From NCBI GenBank assembly GCA_036426205.1, contig CM071568.1, forward strand, positions 36,505,499 through 36,569,498: a stretch of 64,000 nt of DNA, in the 5' to 3' direction. Made by a program: the position numbers and the translations under genes. Below, piece after piece: positions 24,841-39,039 of the stretch. Below the pieces are notes generated by a model that ran no database searches, was not told the DNA's origin, and saw only the letters and a list, made by a program, of their open reading frames with translations. Source of the DNA: Ascaphus truei (taxonomy: Eukaryota; Chordata; Amphibia; Anura; Ascaphidae). Position 1 is the stretch's first letter; every line of letters begins with the position of its first letter.

Positions 24841-27800
24841 ACTGATTATAATTTCTTAAAAATCACTTAGCTGGCAATGTTTGAGGTTATATGTTATTTA
24901 TTAAGTCTTCTGGCTGCAAAGTTGGGTAGGCTTTCACTGTCACAGAAAACTTGTTGAGCTCTACGTTCACTGCTCACACCTTTAGCCACCTGACGTCCTT
25001 TAAAAGCAGAACACTTCTCACTTCCTGGTTGTCAGTTCATTGTTTTGTGCACAAAAAGGAGCACATTAAGATCCCTAAGAGATTAGTACGTGTGGAACAG
25101 TGGAGCTCACATTAATGCTGTTAGTTAAAATACCCAGCAGAGCTGGTTTACAGATGCAGCCCACCAGTATTAGATCGCTTTCCTGGGAAAATCTGGGGCA
25201 TCTCCCCATAAACTGCAACATTTCTGTGAGGATTTTCTCAGCAGACTATTGCGCCATCGGATTAACACTGCGGTAGGCGTCCCTCTGCAGTCCCATTCAA
25301 ACTGATTGGATGCAGGACCCCCGCTTGTTTAATTCCATGGGCCATTTAGTCTGGCAGCGGAATCTCACAGAAATGTATGTGTCATTTCCTGTGAGATCCA
25401 TAGTTTTACCCAGGCAACATGACTCGATACGATTGCTGCATCTGTAGTCTATCACTGCTAGAACGGCTGCCTGAATGGCATCTGTGTAATGGAGAACGAA
25501 TTCCCCCTGTGATGTAAACAGGAACTGAATCAAATTCCAAATATCAAATGAACATCTTCTAAATCCTTTTGTCATAACATTGTAGATGCCATACTAATGC
25601 GATAAGCCTGTATAAATACTCAAAGATAAAGCCTGGAATAGAAGCCAAAGGTATCCCACAATGAAGGGGAACCGTGTGAGCAAATAACCAACCAAGCACT
25701 CTAGTCAATTCTGCTTTATTTTTCCATAGGCAGTAAGCCAACAAACAGGAAAAAATCCACTGGTACTCACGGACAGTCTGTTTGTGTGAATCATCCTGAT
25801 TGCAGATGTTCAGTGAGTTCTGATCCTGTTTGGTCTGACCTAGTACCCTCTTCCTCACAAGGTGCATTAGGCTTGTCAGTGGAAAGGTCTATGGAAGTCA
25901 TTGTAATGGTGTGCGACGTCGTTTAAATTCAGTATAGACTTTCCGCTATTCCCTTAGCGGTATCTAAGTGTGGCTCCTTTTTGCTCACAGGTGCTCTCCA
26001 TAATCTTTTGAGAAGGTTTAGGGAATTATATAATGCGTGGACCACCTAAAATAGGTCTCTCTCTTCCCTCCCACCCCCCCTCCCATATTTCATTGGCTAA
26101 CATAATTCACTGCAGATTCACAAATACACCCATACAGTACAGATTTTGTGAAATTCTTCTGATCTAAAATTATGGCGTATTCGATAGAAAGCAAAACATT
26201 TATCTATCTATGGCCTGGGCCCCCAAGTAACACCTAATAAAATGATCCCAAATAAGGATACAAAGCAAGCCTGATGAAGTAGATGTCCACGAGAGCCCTC
26301 CTGGTGTTGGCGGTCAAATCATATGAGAAAAAAACGTGTTGTTCGTGGTTTCATTGTTGGTTTCTGTCAATTTATTGTATTAACTATGTTTGTTTTCTAA
26401 TTTTTTTTTTCTATAATGATTTGACTGCAACCGCAGGAGGCTTAGTGGACATCTACTTCCATCAGGCTGCTTTAATAGTCCTTTATTTTGGTGATCCTTT
26501 ATTTGGTGTTCACTTGGTGCCCAGCCCATAGATAAACATGTTTTGCTTCTATCTTTTCTGACCGTTGGTGTCGGAGTAATATCCCAGGCCTGCGGGCCCA
26601 TTACCAGGTTTATTACTATTAGCGCTACCCTGTTTTTTGTTTGTTTAGTATTCGAGACAACCGCAATAATTTTTTCGCAATCCCATCCACTATCCAATTT
26701 TCTGTTTGCGGATTGGATGTTTGGTTAACAAATAAAAACTGCAAAATATCCCACTGAGTGTATTTTCACGAATTTGCCCATCGGCTAGCATTTCCTGCTA
26801 TATCATTAACTTGAGTTAAATAAATTATATTTTGCTGTACATGTTATGGGTTTATGTTTGTTCAAGTATCTGCCAGCATAACGTGTGAAAAACGAATTGC
26901 ATCACCGAGTTATCAAATGATAACACTCCTTTCGTGAAACAATTAGAGATTTCTGCTTGATAAATATTGCTTTTGAATCGAATCTCGACCACAGTATTGG
27001 ACAGTCGGAGTCTCATTTGATGCCATAATTTTAGTTATGTAATGGTTTAATTTTTACAGGTTCATTAATACGACCTTTAAGCCAAGAGCTACAGGTTTAT
27101 AGTGTTCTTACAATCAAAACACTCAAAAATAACATGTTTTACAGTATTGTATTTCACTGACCTTGATTATCGATTATCTTAACTATACATCTAATAGTTT
27201 CACAAATTATATACTTTGTTAGTCCATGAAACAATGGGTATATGGTATGTATCCTCCCCTAAATATTATTACGCCAGTACATATATTGTTGGCCTAGAGT
27301 CATTGTAATGCTACTATCTGCTACAGGCATTGCTATGTATATACTTGTGCACTATGTTCATACGCTTTATGCCGTGGTGTTGGCCAGTAAATTAATTTGG
27401 TGTGGAACTAATATTTTTTCCACTACATTACTTATGTGTTTCCAAAACTTTATATCAACTCCATAATTACTCAATAATTTATTGATTGTGCAAAGAAACG
27501 TTAGTAAGGCTACTGTACATCCATAAATGTGCACTGTACAACAGACTATGGACCTCAATTGTTTTTTTTGCTTGTTGATGACGGGAGATCTATTGAAACG
27601 ATCAATATATGAAGGATTCACACAAAGGTCAGACCGGAAGGCATATTTCACGTCCAAAGCAGAATGTTTAGAACAGAAGATCATAATCTTGAAGCTGGAA
27701 GCTATAAGGAATGTACAGTTAACATCTGTGTATTCAGCATTTTACCAACCGTGCAAGCTTATATCCGGCATTTCTGATAATCCCTATACCCATTCCTTCC

Positions 27801-30800
27801 TTTAGTACTGGAATCATAATCCCCATGCTATCCGGCAACCTCCAGATACAATACTCAGAGTTCTTCCGAGTCTGTCTTGAGTAGTTTTTTACACTTTTAT
27901 AGTGAATTATTACTGGTTGCTGAGTACTTGTATACTGTACTACTTTAATTACTTTATAGGATACTATGTATGTAATTATTTAAAAAAAATGTTTCTACAT
28001 GTGCCCTATCCCAACTGAACAACACTCACATGGCTTTTTCTACTTATCTACAACTCGGTGTTGTATTGGTACACTATAACTCTCCATGTTTTACTGTGAA
28101 TTTTTGCGCTCCAGCACCTTCTCATGTCTGCCACATGCCTGTAACAACGCTTTTGTCCAAAAAATCCACTAGCAAACACTTTGGCAAATGTGTCACATTT
28201 CTGAAAGGGAGGGAAAACATGGGGGATGGTATTTAAGAGTTTTAAAATGTGTCTCTGTTGTGAATTACTTAAAATATTTTTAAGGGAAATTCATGACTTC
28301 ACACATCCCACACATTTTCCATTACTTCCATTAATTACCTCAGTAGAAACTGGTGAGTACTCCTTTGTGACTTTTCTACAATTAAAATATTCACCTTACA
28401 TTCACAAAGAGTTATGCCAAATATAACAAAAAAGAACATTTTGGGAAGCACTCTCTGATGCAAACCAAAAGACATTTGCTGGCAATCTTGTGATTGTATA
28501 TTATTTATTAAAAACCTGAAAAATGATGTTGAGGTTGAATCAGTGCTTTGGCAATAATTAAGTTTAGTGAGAATGTTACTTTAAATGTTGTGTCAACATA
28601 ATTACTTCTTATTAAAGTATTTTTGCCCATTATTTGGAATTATTGTCAAATGATTTTTGTATATATCTACAGTACATATGCACTTTTCTCTCTTGCACAG
28701 GAGAATGAAAACATTATGTATCTGACTAAATTTTCTGAATAATTCATTATGCATTACTTATTCAAGAGAGAGCATCCACGAATGTTTGTAAGTTGCTTGG
28801 GGCCACTGGTTGCCTTACAATATATCAGAAATTCAGATGCCCGAGCTATGTCTTGAAAGCAGGGCCCCTAAGCAAACTTGTAGCTTAGCCCCCTACCCCC
28901 CCCCCCCTCAATTATACTTGCCCCGTCTTTTTTACAGGATATGTATAGAAGAATGCCACATCAATACCCCTTCTTCTCTCGCCAATTTTCTCTCTCTCCC
29001 ATTATCTCTTTCTCTTGGTGGGCTCTTCTCCTTCACCCCCCCTCTCCTCTCGATCATCCCTCTCATCTTTCATCTTCTGCCTCCCCCTCTCTTAGCCACC
29101 TCTGCTGTACCCGTGACTGCCACTGCTCCCTCCTTCTCTGCTGCTGATGGCCATGCCTCCACGATCCTTTTTTGGCCACTAAGAGAGCTAGGTGTAACAA
29201 AGAGGCAACAAACATTTGTGCGCCTCAACAATTTGCTGTCCAAGCCGACCGCTGACCGACTTGGTTCACGGAACTGTAATATTCCTTCTGGTCCTATGTA
29301 GGACTTATGATGAGATGATGAAGAGATTCTCTCCCCCTTATGTGGCCTCCCAAATGCCACGCACCCACAAAAAAATCTATGAACGTGGAGCAGCAGCTTG
29401 AACTCTGTATGCCCCACAGACAGGTCTCCCTGACCACGAATATTAGTGGTAGACAATAGGCATGACTAGCTAAAGCCAAATATTTTCCGCCAGCTAATTG
29501 AACTGCAAGAAAGCAAGGTGTATCGATGTGGTGTGGCTCAGTCATTTTGAGCCCCTAATTGAGCCAGTTTGTGCTGAAGTAAGGGAGGGATATCCTGAAA
29601 ACCTGGGCCTTTTTGCGGCCTCTTAGGATCTGGAATTTGCGTAAAAGCTGCTGAATTTCAAAGAAGGAGACCCCATTATCCATTATGGAAAAGGCAGGGA
29701 GGGAAAAGAGGTTCTCAGCTTACCATGGAAGTGTCAGGTGCGGCCGAGATGTCCTGCATCCTATAGTGAATGGAAGATTTGTCTCAGGACTGACAAAATC
29801 TCCAGAAGGACCAAGACACAAGTCGTTACCCACGAAGAAGATTCAGTCTGGTTCTACGTGAGAACCCCTCAACACACAATACCAGGGAAGTAGAGCCAGA
29901 ACCCAATAAGGGACTATTCCTTGACCAACCTTGAAGTTGAACTGCAAAAGGCCAGGCATGACTGTGATCTCCTCTGTGAACGATTGAAAAAAGGAGATAG
30001 AAGCTACAAAGTGGTCTACTCACACTCACATTTGACTGTGGGACTGGGTTGAACATGTGGCTTACATATTCTCCTTCAAGACCTGACGACTGACCTGAAG
30101 ACGTGAATGCTATTATTAATGGCATGGTCAACTTACAGAGCTGCTCGGAAAAGTTTATTGCTGCCTTGAAGTAGGAGGAGCTCCAAAGAAGGACCTTCCT
30201 TCTCAGTGTAGAGCTTGTGACACATCTCAGAAGGCGTCTCGTCTCGGCGCAGAGCTCAGAGGCTCTTGAAAGGAGTTTTACAGACTCAATACGTGCTGCA
30301 AAGTCTCTCAGATAGAGGACTGGGAGAGTGAGTTTAGTCCTTACAAAGCGATAGGATCTTTGTTTATTTGTATGCTCTTAAACGGTATTGTGTTGAAGAT
30401 ACGGGCTAATAAAAGTCCAAGGTCTATTTTCCAATATAATGTCTTCCAGTCATACCTCTGTACTTGTCTCCTACAGTCACCCCAATCAGGATTTTTTTTT
30501 AAATATCTGGGCATCCCTTCTCTTCAGATCTCCTCTTCCCCCTTTATGCTGTATCACATACAGTACATACTCAATCTATTTACACCAAGCACACACCCTA
30601 CCCTCACCCTTACCACCTCTTCTTTACTAACACTCCAATTGACCCTCACCACTATACTCACCCTTTTACTCAAACACACACACACCACCACATTTATCTC
30701 CACTTCTCACACAGTATACTCACCTTCTTTCTTTAATCTTCAGCACCAAATGTATCTCCGCCTCTACTTATTTACACCACATATTTTTTCCCTGCCACAA

Positions 30801-32920
30801 ATGCACTATCCTCCCTCAACCATCCCCACATAAAGTCATCACACACACCACAACACCACAAGCCAACCTTAAATCACCCCCCACACAAAGCCCTCCACCT
30901 TCCCATCTTTCCTGTCACAATCTCACCACACCTCAAACATTTCAGCTTCTCGCACGTGTGCCCAACCCTGACTGAGATGAAGAAATTCCTCTCTCCTCTG
31001 AGCCAGGCTGATTGAAAGTGTGGATCACAGCCTCCCCATCTAGGAGCTAGGAGGCATGTGCAGTCGACTGACAGGCCAGGTCCAGTGGTTTCAAAAACAC
31101 TCGCGCAATGACAGTAGGGGGAAATCCATTAACTCCGGACATGGGTTTTAACAAGACACTGAATAGGGGGATATATTTCACTTATTCCGGACAGGTTAAA
31201 GATTTGAACTCCTGCAGACTTGGGCATTGATTATCAGTGGCCTGTTCGTCATGGATAATTAGTTATGCCGAGAATTCGTTATTGTCCTCCTTCACGTAAT
31301 ATGTTGGAATCATACAAATATTTGCTAAACGTACATGTTTAAAAATGTACATGCAGCTGTGCCCAACTGTACATATTACAACCGAGTCTCCCTTATTGGT
31401 GTGTGTTAGATTTTCATTTTGACTATATTTTTTTATTCTATATCTATATCTACCAAACTACTGTACTGATGAAAACAAATGTGTCTGCAACATCATTATC
31501 AAATATCATATATATACAAGTCCTACTTTAAGCGGGTAAAAACCAAGCCTTTTTTGACCAACATGTTTTATGTATGCATTTATATATTTTACGTTGTTTC
31601 AAAGTTGTTCGCGTTGTAATCATTGAGGAATGGATGTGGACTGATAAAAAGCCATTTGTTAGATATGACGATCGATATTATACTGTATATGTGGCCTTGC
31701 TCTAAATCATCAGACAAAAGCAATTGGCTACTTCATTTCAACAGAACTACGTGTATTGCAAGTCATCCGGCAGTGAAGGATTAACAATTAACATCCACAC
31801 TTTATAAAATGCTAGTTTTATATATTGGACCTCTACAAATCAATTCTTATATGTAATATTAAAATATAATTATAGTGCTTAGTGCGGCATATATATTTTT
31901 GTAGACACAGTCCCTGTCCCATAGAGCTTACAATCTTATTTTTGTGCCTGAGGCATAGGAGATAATGATTTGCCCAAGTCACATGAGCTGGCACCAGGAT
32001 TTTGATATAGCACAACACGTTAACTCTAAGATTAACGAAAAGACCCAGTTAACTGCACTCAAAGTAATATTAATAGCTAATTAGCCGGGATACCAATTGT
32101 CCCACTATATGAGGTAGAATCACCCCCTAACTAGTGACACACTAGAGTGGGTCAGAGCTCAAACAACAATAATTCAAAAATAAAAAATATTTATTAATTT
32201 GACAACCGCGACGATTTAAAATTATAAAACGACAAATACTAAAATCCCCTATGGGGTGTTGAATCGAGACCTTCGGGTAAGTCAATTGATGAGATAAGAC
32301 CCCAATAAGTAGGATTATTATCCAACATACACCAGTTAATAAATGCAGTGGTTGTACGCAGTGGAAAAAAAATCCCCTGTTGGTGTAATCACCTAAGAGG
32401 CACATAGTACAGTAATCCAGATATCAGAATGACATATAAACAACAATGTCACAGGATAAATTCTCAGTATACACAAATATATACGTGGTATGTGGCAGTG
32501 GCAACACAGCACGAATAGTGGAGACCTACTACCAATTGCTAAATAGTACATCTGTAATCCTGTATAACTACATCATTGTGACCTAAGAACAGCTCTACTT
32601 CACTCAGAAACAAAATGTTATAATCAGCATGCTTAGAATAATGTTGCCTCATGTATTAGCTGCATCAAAATGTCCTGTAAACCAAGGCTGTTGAAAAATA
32701 AACCTCAGCAGCATGAAAGCACTAGATTCTATGACACAATAGGATAAATCCAACAGTAAGTATATCCCAGTATGTGATACAACGTTACCAGCCCCAGATA
32801 GACACTGCATGTGTCTCACGAATCCAACACCCTCAGAGACCCCAGCGCGATGACATCATCAACCCTAGATTTGAACCAGGATCACCAGCTTCAACCCATT
32901 GTCGTCGTTTTAAACGCACT

Positions 32921-33413
32921 GGCCCAGATACATCAAGCAATGGCAAGGAAAACGGGAGTTGTTATCTCTCAAAAACTAGACCACATTTTGGTAACTTGAA
33001 TACAAGTTAACCAACAACTTAGTTTTTTTGTGAGATAACTGAGATGGGCAATTTTGGGATGCGGGTTTGGATCCGCAGCGAATCGGTACAATTCCTTTGG
33101 TCCACAGATTTTAGCGGATCAATCTCAAAGGGCGATTTACGTTTTGCTTATTTTTTTATTATTACCAATACACTCTGCAGATTCCGCAAACCCATGGACG
33201 GATTTGTAGAATCCATTCCATTAATTCAGTAATCCGGTGGAGGATTGTTAAGAATCTGTCAACGATTGCTGAATCCGTGGTTTGGTTCTCCAAATACTTC
33301 CATGGGTATGTACCAAGGTGGATTTTGATGAATCTGCGCGGATTGGAAACCGACCACTCCGTTTTCAGATAACAACTCCAGTTTTCCTTATCACTGCTTG
33401 ATGCATCTGAGCC
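32921..33413. mobile_element. Foldback element nested in a SINE, arm B copy
   Basis: Starts GGCCCAGATACATCAAGCAA and ends with TGCATCTGAGCC, flanked on both sides by ACT. ACT is the reverse complement of the AGT flanking the copy at 51,741. Same insertion site, so this is the same insertion event copied with the arm. Confidence 0.7.
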
Positions 33414-33969
33414 ACTGTCTTACTCACTGAGCAACTCTTCTCAGCCCTTTCTCAATATGCTTATACTTGTCCTCAATATTAGATTTGTGCGGCATGCAAA
33501 CAATATTGTCTTGTCAGAGATTTACAAAGAAAATGAGACCACACAAACATCCAAATAAGCTCATGATTACCATAAAAGAAAAAAATGGAACTCTTTTATA
33601 ATAGAAACTGAAACAGGATTTATGGGTCATTTATTTTTGTCAAATGGTATTTTTTTTCTGTCAAAAATAAAACTAGTTGTCATTAATCCATTAGGTTTTA
33701 AACAATGAACTTTTTAATTGAACAGCTGTATCATCTAACCAATAAATTGCATGCCCTTTATTACAATATAACCAGTTTTCGTCTTAATAAATTACCCATT
33801 TCAAACATTTTGATTTATTACTAGGATAAAACTTTAATTAACACTGCAGACTGTGATAACAGTGTACCTAATGGATCAATTGTTTCATTTCGGCACACAC
33901 AGTTATGCAAATGTTCAAATGTTTTATTAGTTAGGGGTCTACCATTAAAAATAATATATATATTTATAT

Positions 33970-34301
33970 CAGGCATACCCCGCATTAACATACGTAATGG
34001 GACCGGAGTAGTATGTAAAGCGAAAATGTACTTAAAGTGAAGCAGTACCTTTTTTCCACTTATCGATGCATGTACAGTACTGCAATCGTCATATACGTGC
34101 ATAACTGATGTAAATAACACATCTGTAACATGCTCTATAGTCTCCCTGCTTGCGCACAGCTTCAGTACAGGTAGGGAGCCGGTATTGCTGTTCAGGATGT
34201 GGCTGACAGGCGCATGCGTGAACTGCCGTTTGCCTATTGGGCGACATGTACTTACTCGCGAGTGTACTTAAAGTGAGTGTACTTAAAGCGGGGTATGCCT
34301 G
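33970..34301 (-). mobile_element. MITE, family 1, in arm B
   Basis: A near-complete copy of 332 bp with ends CAGGCATACCCCGCATTAA and, from the other side, CAGGCATACCCCGCTTTAAG. A TATAT-like sequence occurs on both sides. It is the cleanest member of the family in this window. Confidence 0.8.
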
Positions 34302-35040
34302 TATATTCTTTTTGTGTTCTCCGGTAGAGATCTAGTCTCTGCATATATTCCGGGTTTTTTTCCTCGTTGTTTCTCTCTTTCTTTTTGGATACATTTTAAT
34401 ATGTATATTGGATTAATGTATGCATACATATATATGTGGTTTCTTTGCATTATCAAAAATGGAGGCCAAGGGGGACCTATCCTTAATTTGTTTAACAGAA
34501 CATATTGGTTTAATTTATTTATTATTTATTATTTTAATTTTCATGTATTTAATTGGTTTCTTTTCATTTTAGGTTTAATTTCTTTCTAATTATAACATGT
34601 CCATTATTCATGTATTAATTGTTTTGACAATAAGACATGTATAAATATATTCATTATTATATTTTATTTTTATATTTTAAATATCAAGTCCGTTCTCCTC
34701 AAGCTAATATATACATATATATTTTGTAATATCATCTATTGGTTTTCACTGTTTACTCAGTTGATTTCAGGTATTTACACATATACAGTATCATGGTCTA
34801 TAATTTTGGAGACCAAAGAATCTATGATAGTTAACCATGTCATGTATTATACACACAGTATACGTTTTATTTAAGTATAATTGTGTATTTTTTTGCTTTT
34901 TATATATTATTTATTGATGTTCATAGATATATGTGGTTTTGTACTATTTTTATTAAGTTCATTGTCTGCACATGACCTTCAATATAGCTAATTGGACTCG
35001 TGGGTATATATATGTGGTTAGTACACCCAGAGTCCATCTC

Positions 35041-35075
35041 CTGATGAAATCAGTTTAGCTGATGAAACGTGTAGG
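35041..35075 (+). ncRNA. Hammerhead-like motif
   Basis: CTGATGA, one extra A, stem half ATCAG, loop TTTAG, stem half CTGAT, then GAAACGTG. The 5-bp stem pairs perfectly between the two halves of a hammerhead-type core (CUGAUGA ... GAAA). The extra A before the stem and the lack of a clear closing G-C pair argue against full activity. Flanking sequence GTAGGGCTAG could supply another helix, but I could not fold it by eye. Confidence 0.35.
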
Positions 35076-35463
35076 GCTAGGTGTGCTGTGGATCCCCTAG
35101 CGTCGCTTCAAGACCTGCTCGGTATCCTTATCCAACGTGTGACGTCATCCGCTTGTTCCGCCACATTGAGTGTCCCTGGTGGGAACCTAAATCATCTGGA
35201 GGTGTGTTCCCGGGGAAGGAAATCTGTGGAGAGCCTGATGTCGTGAGTTCCTGCGGGCGGTGATTCACGAGGGCCAAATCAGATGTAGTGGAGTCACGGA
35301 GCAGTGTAGCAGAGCTGCGGCGTTTCTTGATCCTTTGGAGCATGAGTATTACTCATAACATGCTTTTTTACTTCTATTTTTGTGAGTTCATTTTATTAGC
35401 CTTTTGGGAATTAAATACCTTTTATACAGTAATGCACTAGGATTGGGTGCTTTTCTTCTATTT

Positions 35464-35499
<36 letters not shown>

Positions 35500-35503
<4 letters not shown>

Positions 35504-35607
35504 GAGGTATCAGTACCTGGTTAGCCGAGCTTCAATAATCAAAAATAATAGATGATTCCGTTCTGTGGCTAACGATATTTGTGCGAGCTTTCGAGATACA
35601 CTGATCT
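35500..35607 (-). mobile_element. Penelope-like element end in arm B, embedded in (AT)n
   Basis: Mirror of 13,531-13,651. It reads GTAGAGGTATCAGTACC through GAGATACACTGATC, with (AT)n runs at about 35,463-35,498 and 35,608-35,660. Confidence 0.6.
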
Positions 35608-35660
35608 ATATATATATATATTATATATTATATATATATATAATATATATATATATATAC

Positions 35661-37019
35661 GAACACAAAAAGAAAAAGAGGGTTTGTTGAAAGCACAAGA
35701 AAAATAGGTGAAAGTACAAAAGGGATTTAAGCAATATAAAACACAAAAATATTTTAAAATATACCAACACATACTAAATAACACTGCTGAACAAGAATAC
35801 ACAATAAAAATGTAGAGACCCAAAAATGTAACATGCTAAATACATAGGTATGATAATGCAAAACCAGGGAAAATAATTTCCCCTGGAAATGCAATGGAGA
35901 TCGCCGATCAGCACACATGATAATACAAATGACTGAAAAAAACAATATCTACCAAACCCAAGTAAACACAGAAAAAAGAGCAACAATAAATATAATAATT
36001 GAATACCTAAATAGATGCTGTGTTTATATATATTATACTTGAAGTCTGGTGTTTTGTCAAATGTTTTTTACTTGGTCTTTATTTTAGTAAGATCTGTGTT
36101 TTTTGCATTTTATTTCTCTCTTCCTGTTGTTTATCCCCATTTAATTATTTTTTAATCTTATAAACCTTTTTCATGATTTTACATGCTCTGTTTTATATGA
36201 GTAGCTCTATCATCACTATACCTTTTAAATGACATTTGAAATTGTTATCCACCATTCCTTTACCAAGCGATAAGTACCGTAAAATGCCAAAAAAAGCCAA
36301 ATCCCTAAATAAATAATATATGTGAAATTAGGACACCATTTTTTTAGAAAATGCAAAAATGTATGGATTCACAGTTAATTAAGCCTCAGTTACAAAAGTA
36401 ACATTAGAAAATAACATTTTTACCCCGCACAAATATATGTATTCAAAAACTACTAGGTTGCACTTCCACTCAAGAGACACTACGTTTCAAGCATCCCCCT
36501 GTGTCAAGAGTCTAATTTACTGAGATTCACTGTTTGCCTTATATTGGTGCCTCATGTCCCTAATTTAGTGCCCACAATTACCGGAAGGGGTCCGATGTAC
36601 TAGTGTCACAAGCTTTAATACAAGATTTGACATGGCGTCAATGAAACCAATGTTGATGTTCACAAATGATACACTTCTGGATGCAATTTAATACTTGGGT
36701 TTTTTTTTTAAACACCAGCGCTTTAAGAGGTGCAATAATGTTGACTAATCTGTAATTCCTTTCCATGCCGTGAGACGCCAGGCATAGAAAGCAGAGTGGG
36801 GTCAGGTGTCCAAGGGACCACAATACAACAGCAGGAGAAGAACTCTTGTGTGAATGTATATACATCACACTCTTCCTTTCTGAGTGCTATTTGACACTTT
36901 TTTCTGTTAACATATACAGCAAATATTACACCATGAAAGACTGTCTTAGCACTTCTGTCTCTAGATATTGGTCTATTTATCAAACTGTAACAATTAACAC
37001 CCAGCAATGTAGTTTACTT
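35661..37019. other. Non-coding stretch
   Basis: AT-rich sequence with no counterpart elsewhere in the window. I see no gene or repeat. Confidence 0.4.
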
Positions 37020-37079
37020 TTTTCAACTTGCATCTGCATTACACATGTAGCCAGTCCCCTGTCGGTGGGGCACGAGCAT

Positions 37080-37205
37080 GAGCGCGCCTCTCCTTGATCG
37101 GCTGGGTTGCCAGGGACGCGAGCGGGCGGTTGCCGGACTCGAGCGGGCCGGTTTGCCGGGCCGCGAGCGGGCGCGTTGCCAGGGATGCGAGCGGGCCATT
37201 GTAGT
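37080..37205. repeat. GC-rich minisatellite
   Basis: About five imperfect units built on GTTGCCAGGGACGCGAGCGG, each roughly 24-30 bp. Confidence 0.7.
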
Positions 37206-37912
37206 GCCGCGGTCGCGTTGTATGGGTCCCGGCGGCTCGCGGAGCAGGGCACTGCCAGGGTATAGCACTGTTGCGCATGCCAGGACTCTACAGCGCGGGA
37301 GGACACTGAGAGGTCGCGCCTGCGCAGGAAGGGGCAGTCCACCCCCAGGGTGCACAGGGCAGAGACACGTGACCCCAGGGAGCCAATGGCTGCAGCATCT
37401 CCTGCAAGGAGATTGATACTTGTCGCAGAGAGCACGTTGGCAGTTGGTGACCGGAGCAGCTAGGGAGAGGGGTAGGGTGCAGGATTCAGTGACTCTCTGC
37501 ACTAGGCCAGCAATTCCCTAGACCCCAGATAGCCCTGTATCACCCTAGTGGAGTTGTGTAGGACAGGCCTAGTTAGGGACTCTGCCCATTGCTATTTGTT
37601 TAGAGTGCAACGAACATTGTGCGTCTAGCTGGAGAGAGAGCTGGTTATTATCAGAGAGAATCCGCCTCTGAGTGGATCATCCTGCGGTGATCACGGATAT
37701 CGGCAGGAGTTCCCCTTGATCCTTTGTGAAGTTCGCTGCAGGTCCGCGCACTAGAGTGCTCGGCAGGTAACCCATAAACTCACGTGCACCAACAAGGCCT
37801 ATCACCAGACATAGTGGATGCGCAGTCACACACACACACTTTATATGACTTGGGAGTGCGAGACATGAGTTGGGTTACTGGACACGGGGTGGGATCATTC
37901 TGTGGAAGTGTA

Positions 37913-38010
37913 GCATCCGCCGTGGCGATAAGTTTAGCGTCTGCCGTTGCGCTAAGTGTTAGCGTCCGCCGTGGTGCATAAATTGTTGGCGTCCGCCGTG
38001 GCGCAAGATA
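37913..38010. repeat. Tandem repeat around GCGTCCGCCGTGGCG
   Basis: Four units of roughly 27-30 bp, each with (A)GCGTCYGCCGTGGCG followed by an ATAAG- or TTAG-like spacer. Confidence 0.7.
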
Positions 38011-38375
38011 GCGTTAGCATTGTGTGAGACGCAGTGATTAGTTGTGCTTCTCTAGAGAGGGACACTGTTATATTCAGTGTGATGATTATATGTGTTTCTT
38101 ATGCTCCAAAGTAAAAGGATTTGGTTATCTCACATACTGTATATGGTTATTGTATGATGTCCTGCGAGGAAAAATTCCCTGCTCTGCTAGAACCATCGCA
38201 GGTGGAGGCGCTTGCACCGAGTAAGTGATTCTCATAGTATCATAAAGGCCCCAGGTTTCCCATTGGCGGAAGCTCAGCCCATCCTGTGAGCCAACAGGTT
38301 AAGCACCAACACGCAGGTAAACACTGTATTTTCTCCGCACCCACACTATTTCTGCAATTGGGTGGGGGAATACCC

Positions 38376-38400
38376 GTTACATTTTGGAGGCGCTGCTGAG
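38376..38400 (+). promoter_or_regulatory. Primer-binding-site-like motif
   Basis: TTTTGGAGGCGCTGCTGAG lies between the GC-rich leader and the Gag region, where an LTR retrotransposon's primer site should be. The matching tRNA was not determined. Confidence 0.35.
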
Positions 38401-39039
38401 ATTCAGACCTGGGGTGCCTGTCCATTTTTTTTCTCTCCTAAAATGTCACCCCCCATTACCGTACCTGTCGCGCTCAGAAGTGTATGAATGGGCCATGGGC
38501 TGAAGTGCTTGCCGCCCCACACGCTTGCGGTGTGTCCGCGTCCCGGTAGATACTCCGTCATGCTATACGAGTGGCCTTCGGCAAAACCCTAATCTCCGGG
38601 GTGCTGCCACATAGCCGTGTTAGGTCAACGTTTGAGGACAAGGAGTATATGCCCGTTTAGTGAGTTCGGACAAATATAAATGAAGGCCAGGGTCGTCCAG
38701 CTTGTGGTTCGAGGACTCGGCGGGATAGGTGTATGGTGGTGTACCCGGAACGCCTCAATAAACCCGAACCCTCAGCCCTCGCACGAACTTGGAACAGATT
38801 GCTATGCCTACATCGCCTTCCCCCCTGAGAGTTATGCGAGTCTAATTTAGGTGGCACCCCCGATGGCAGTCCACCGCTAGGTATTGCCCAGCACTCTGCT
38901 ACCCTGGGAAAGGAATTCCAAATGCTAGTTCAGACTATCGCCGGCTGGGAGCAACCAAAGTCGAGGCATCGATTCAACAGCAGTATTGACAAACTAAAAA
39001 TCTTTTCAGGACTAAGCCGACCCCCGCGGGCGAAGCAAC

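Larger units (their letters stand above)
24629..35660 (-). repeat. Arm B of the giant inverted repeat
   Basis: Reverse-complement copy of arm A. It ends in (AT)n at about 35,608-35,660 and then passes directly into sequence without a counterpart elsewhere in the window, so its right edge, unlike A's left edge, is sequenced. Counterparts of copy C features include the hairpins at about 25,140-25,450 and 26,230-26,530, the coding-like segment at about 29,285-30,045 (on the plus strand here), its AATAAA at 30,408-30,413, and the nested foldback at 32,921-33,413. Confidence 0.9.
37020..38375 (+). mobile_element. Possible LTR and leader of the Ty3/gypsy element
   Basis: GC-rich sequence immediately upstream of the primer-binding-site-like motif. 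It contains two tandem repeats (37,080-37,205 and 37,913-38,010). LTR ends are not clear, and I find no second copy after 43,240, so either the 3' LTR is missing or this is not an LTR. Overlapping open frames on both strands here follow from the GC-rich repeats. Confidence 0.35.

Noticed and set aside
37023..37502. Overlapping open frames of 112-159 codons on both strands
   Set aside because: They sit in the GC-rich minisatellite and have repetitive Arg/Pro/Gly/Ala composition in all frames.
37784..38010. CRISPR-like spaced repeats
   Set aside because: The repeated unit is a contiguous tandem repeat with variable short linkers, not repeats with unique spacers, and the genome is clearly eukaryotic.
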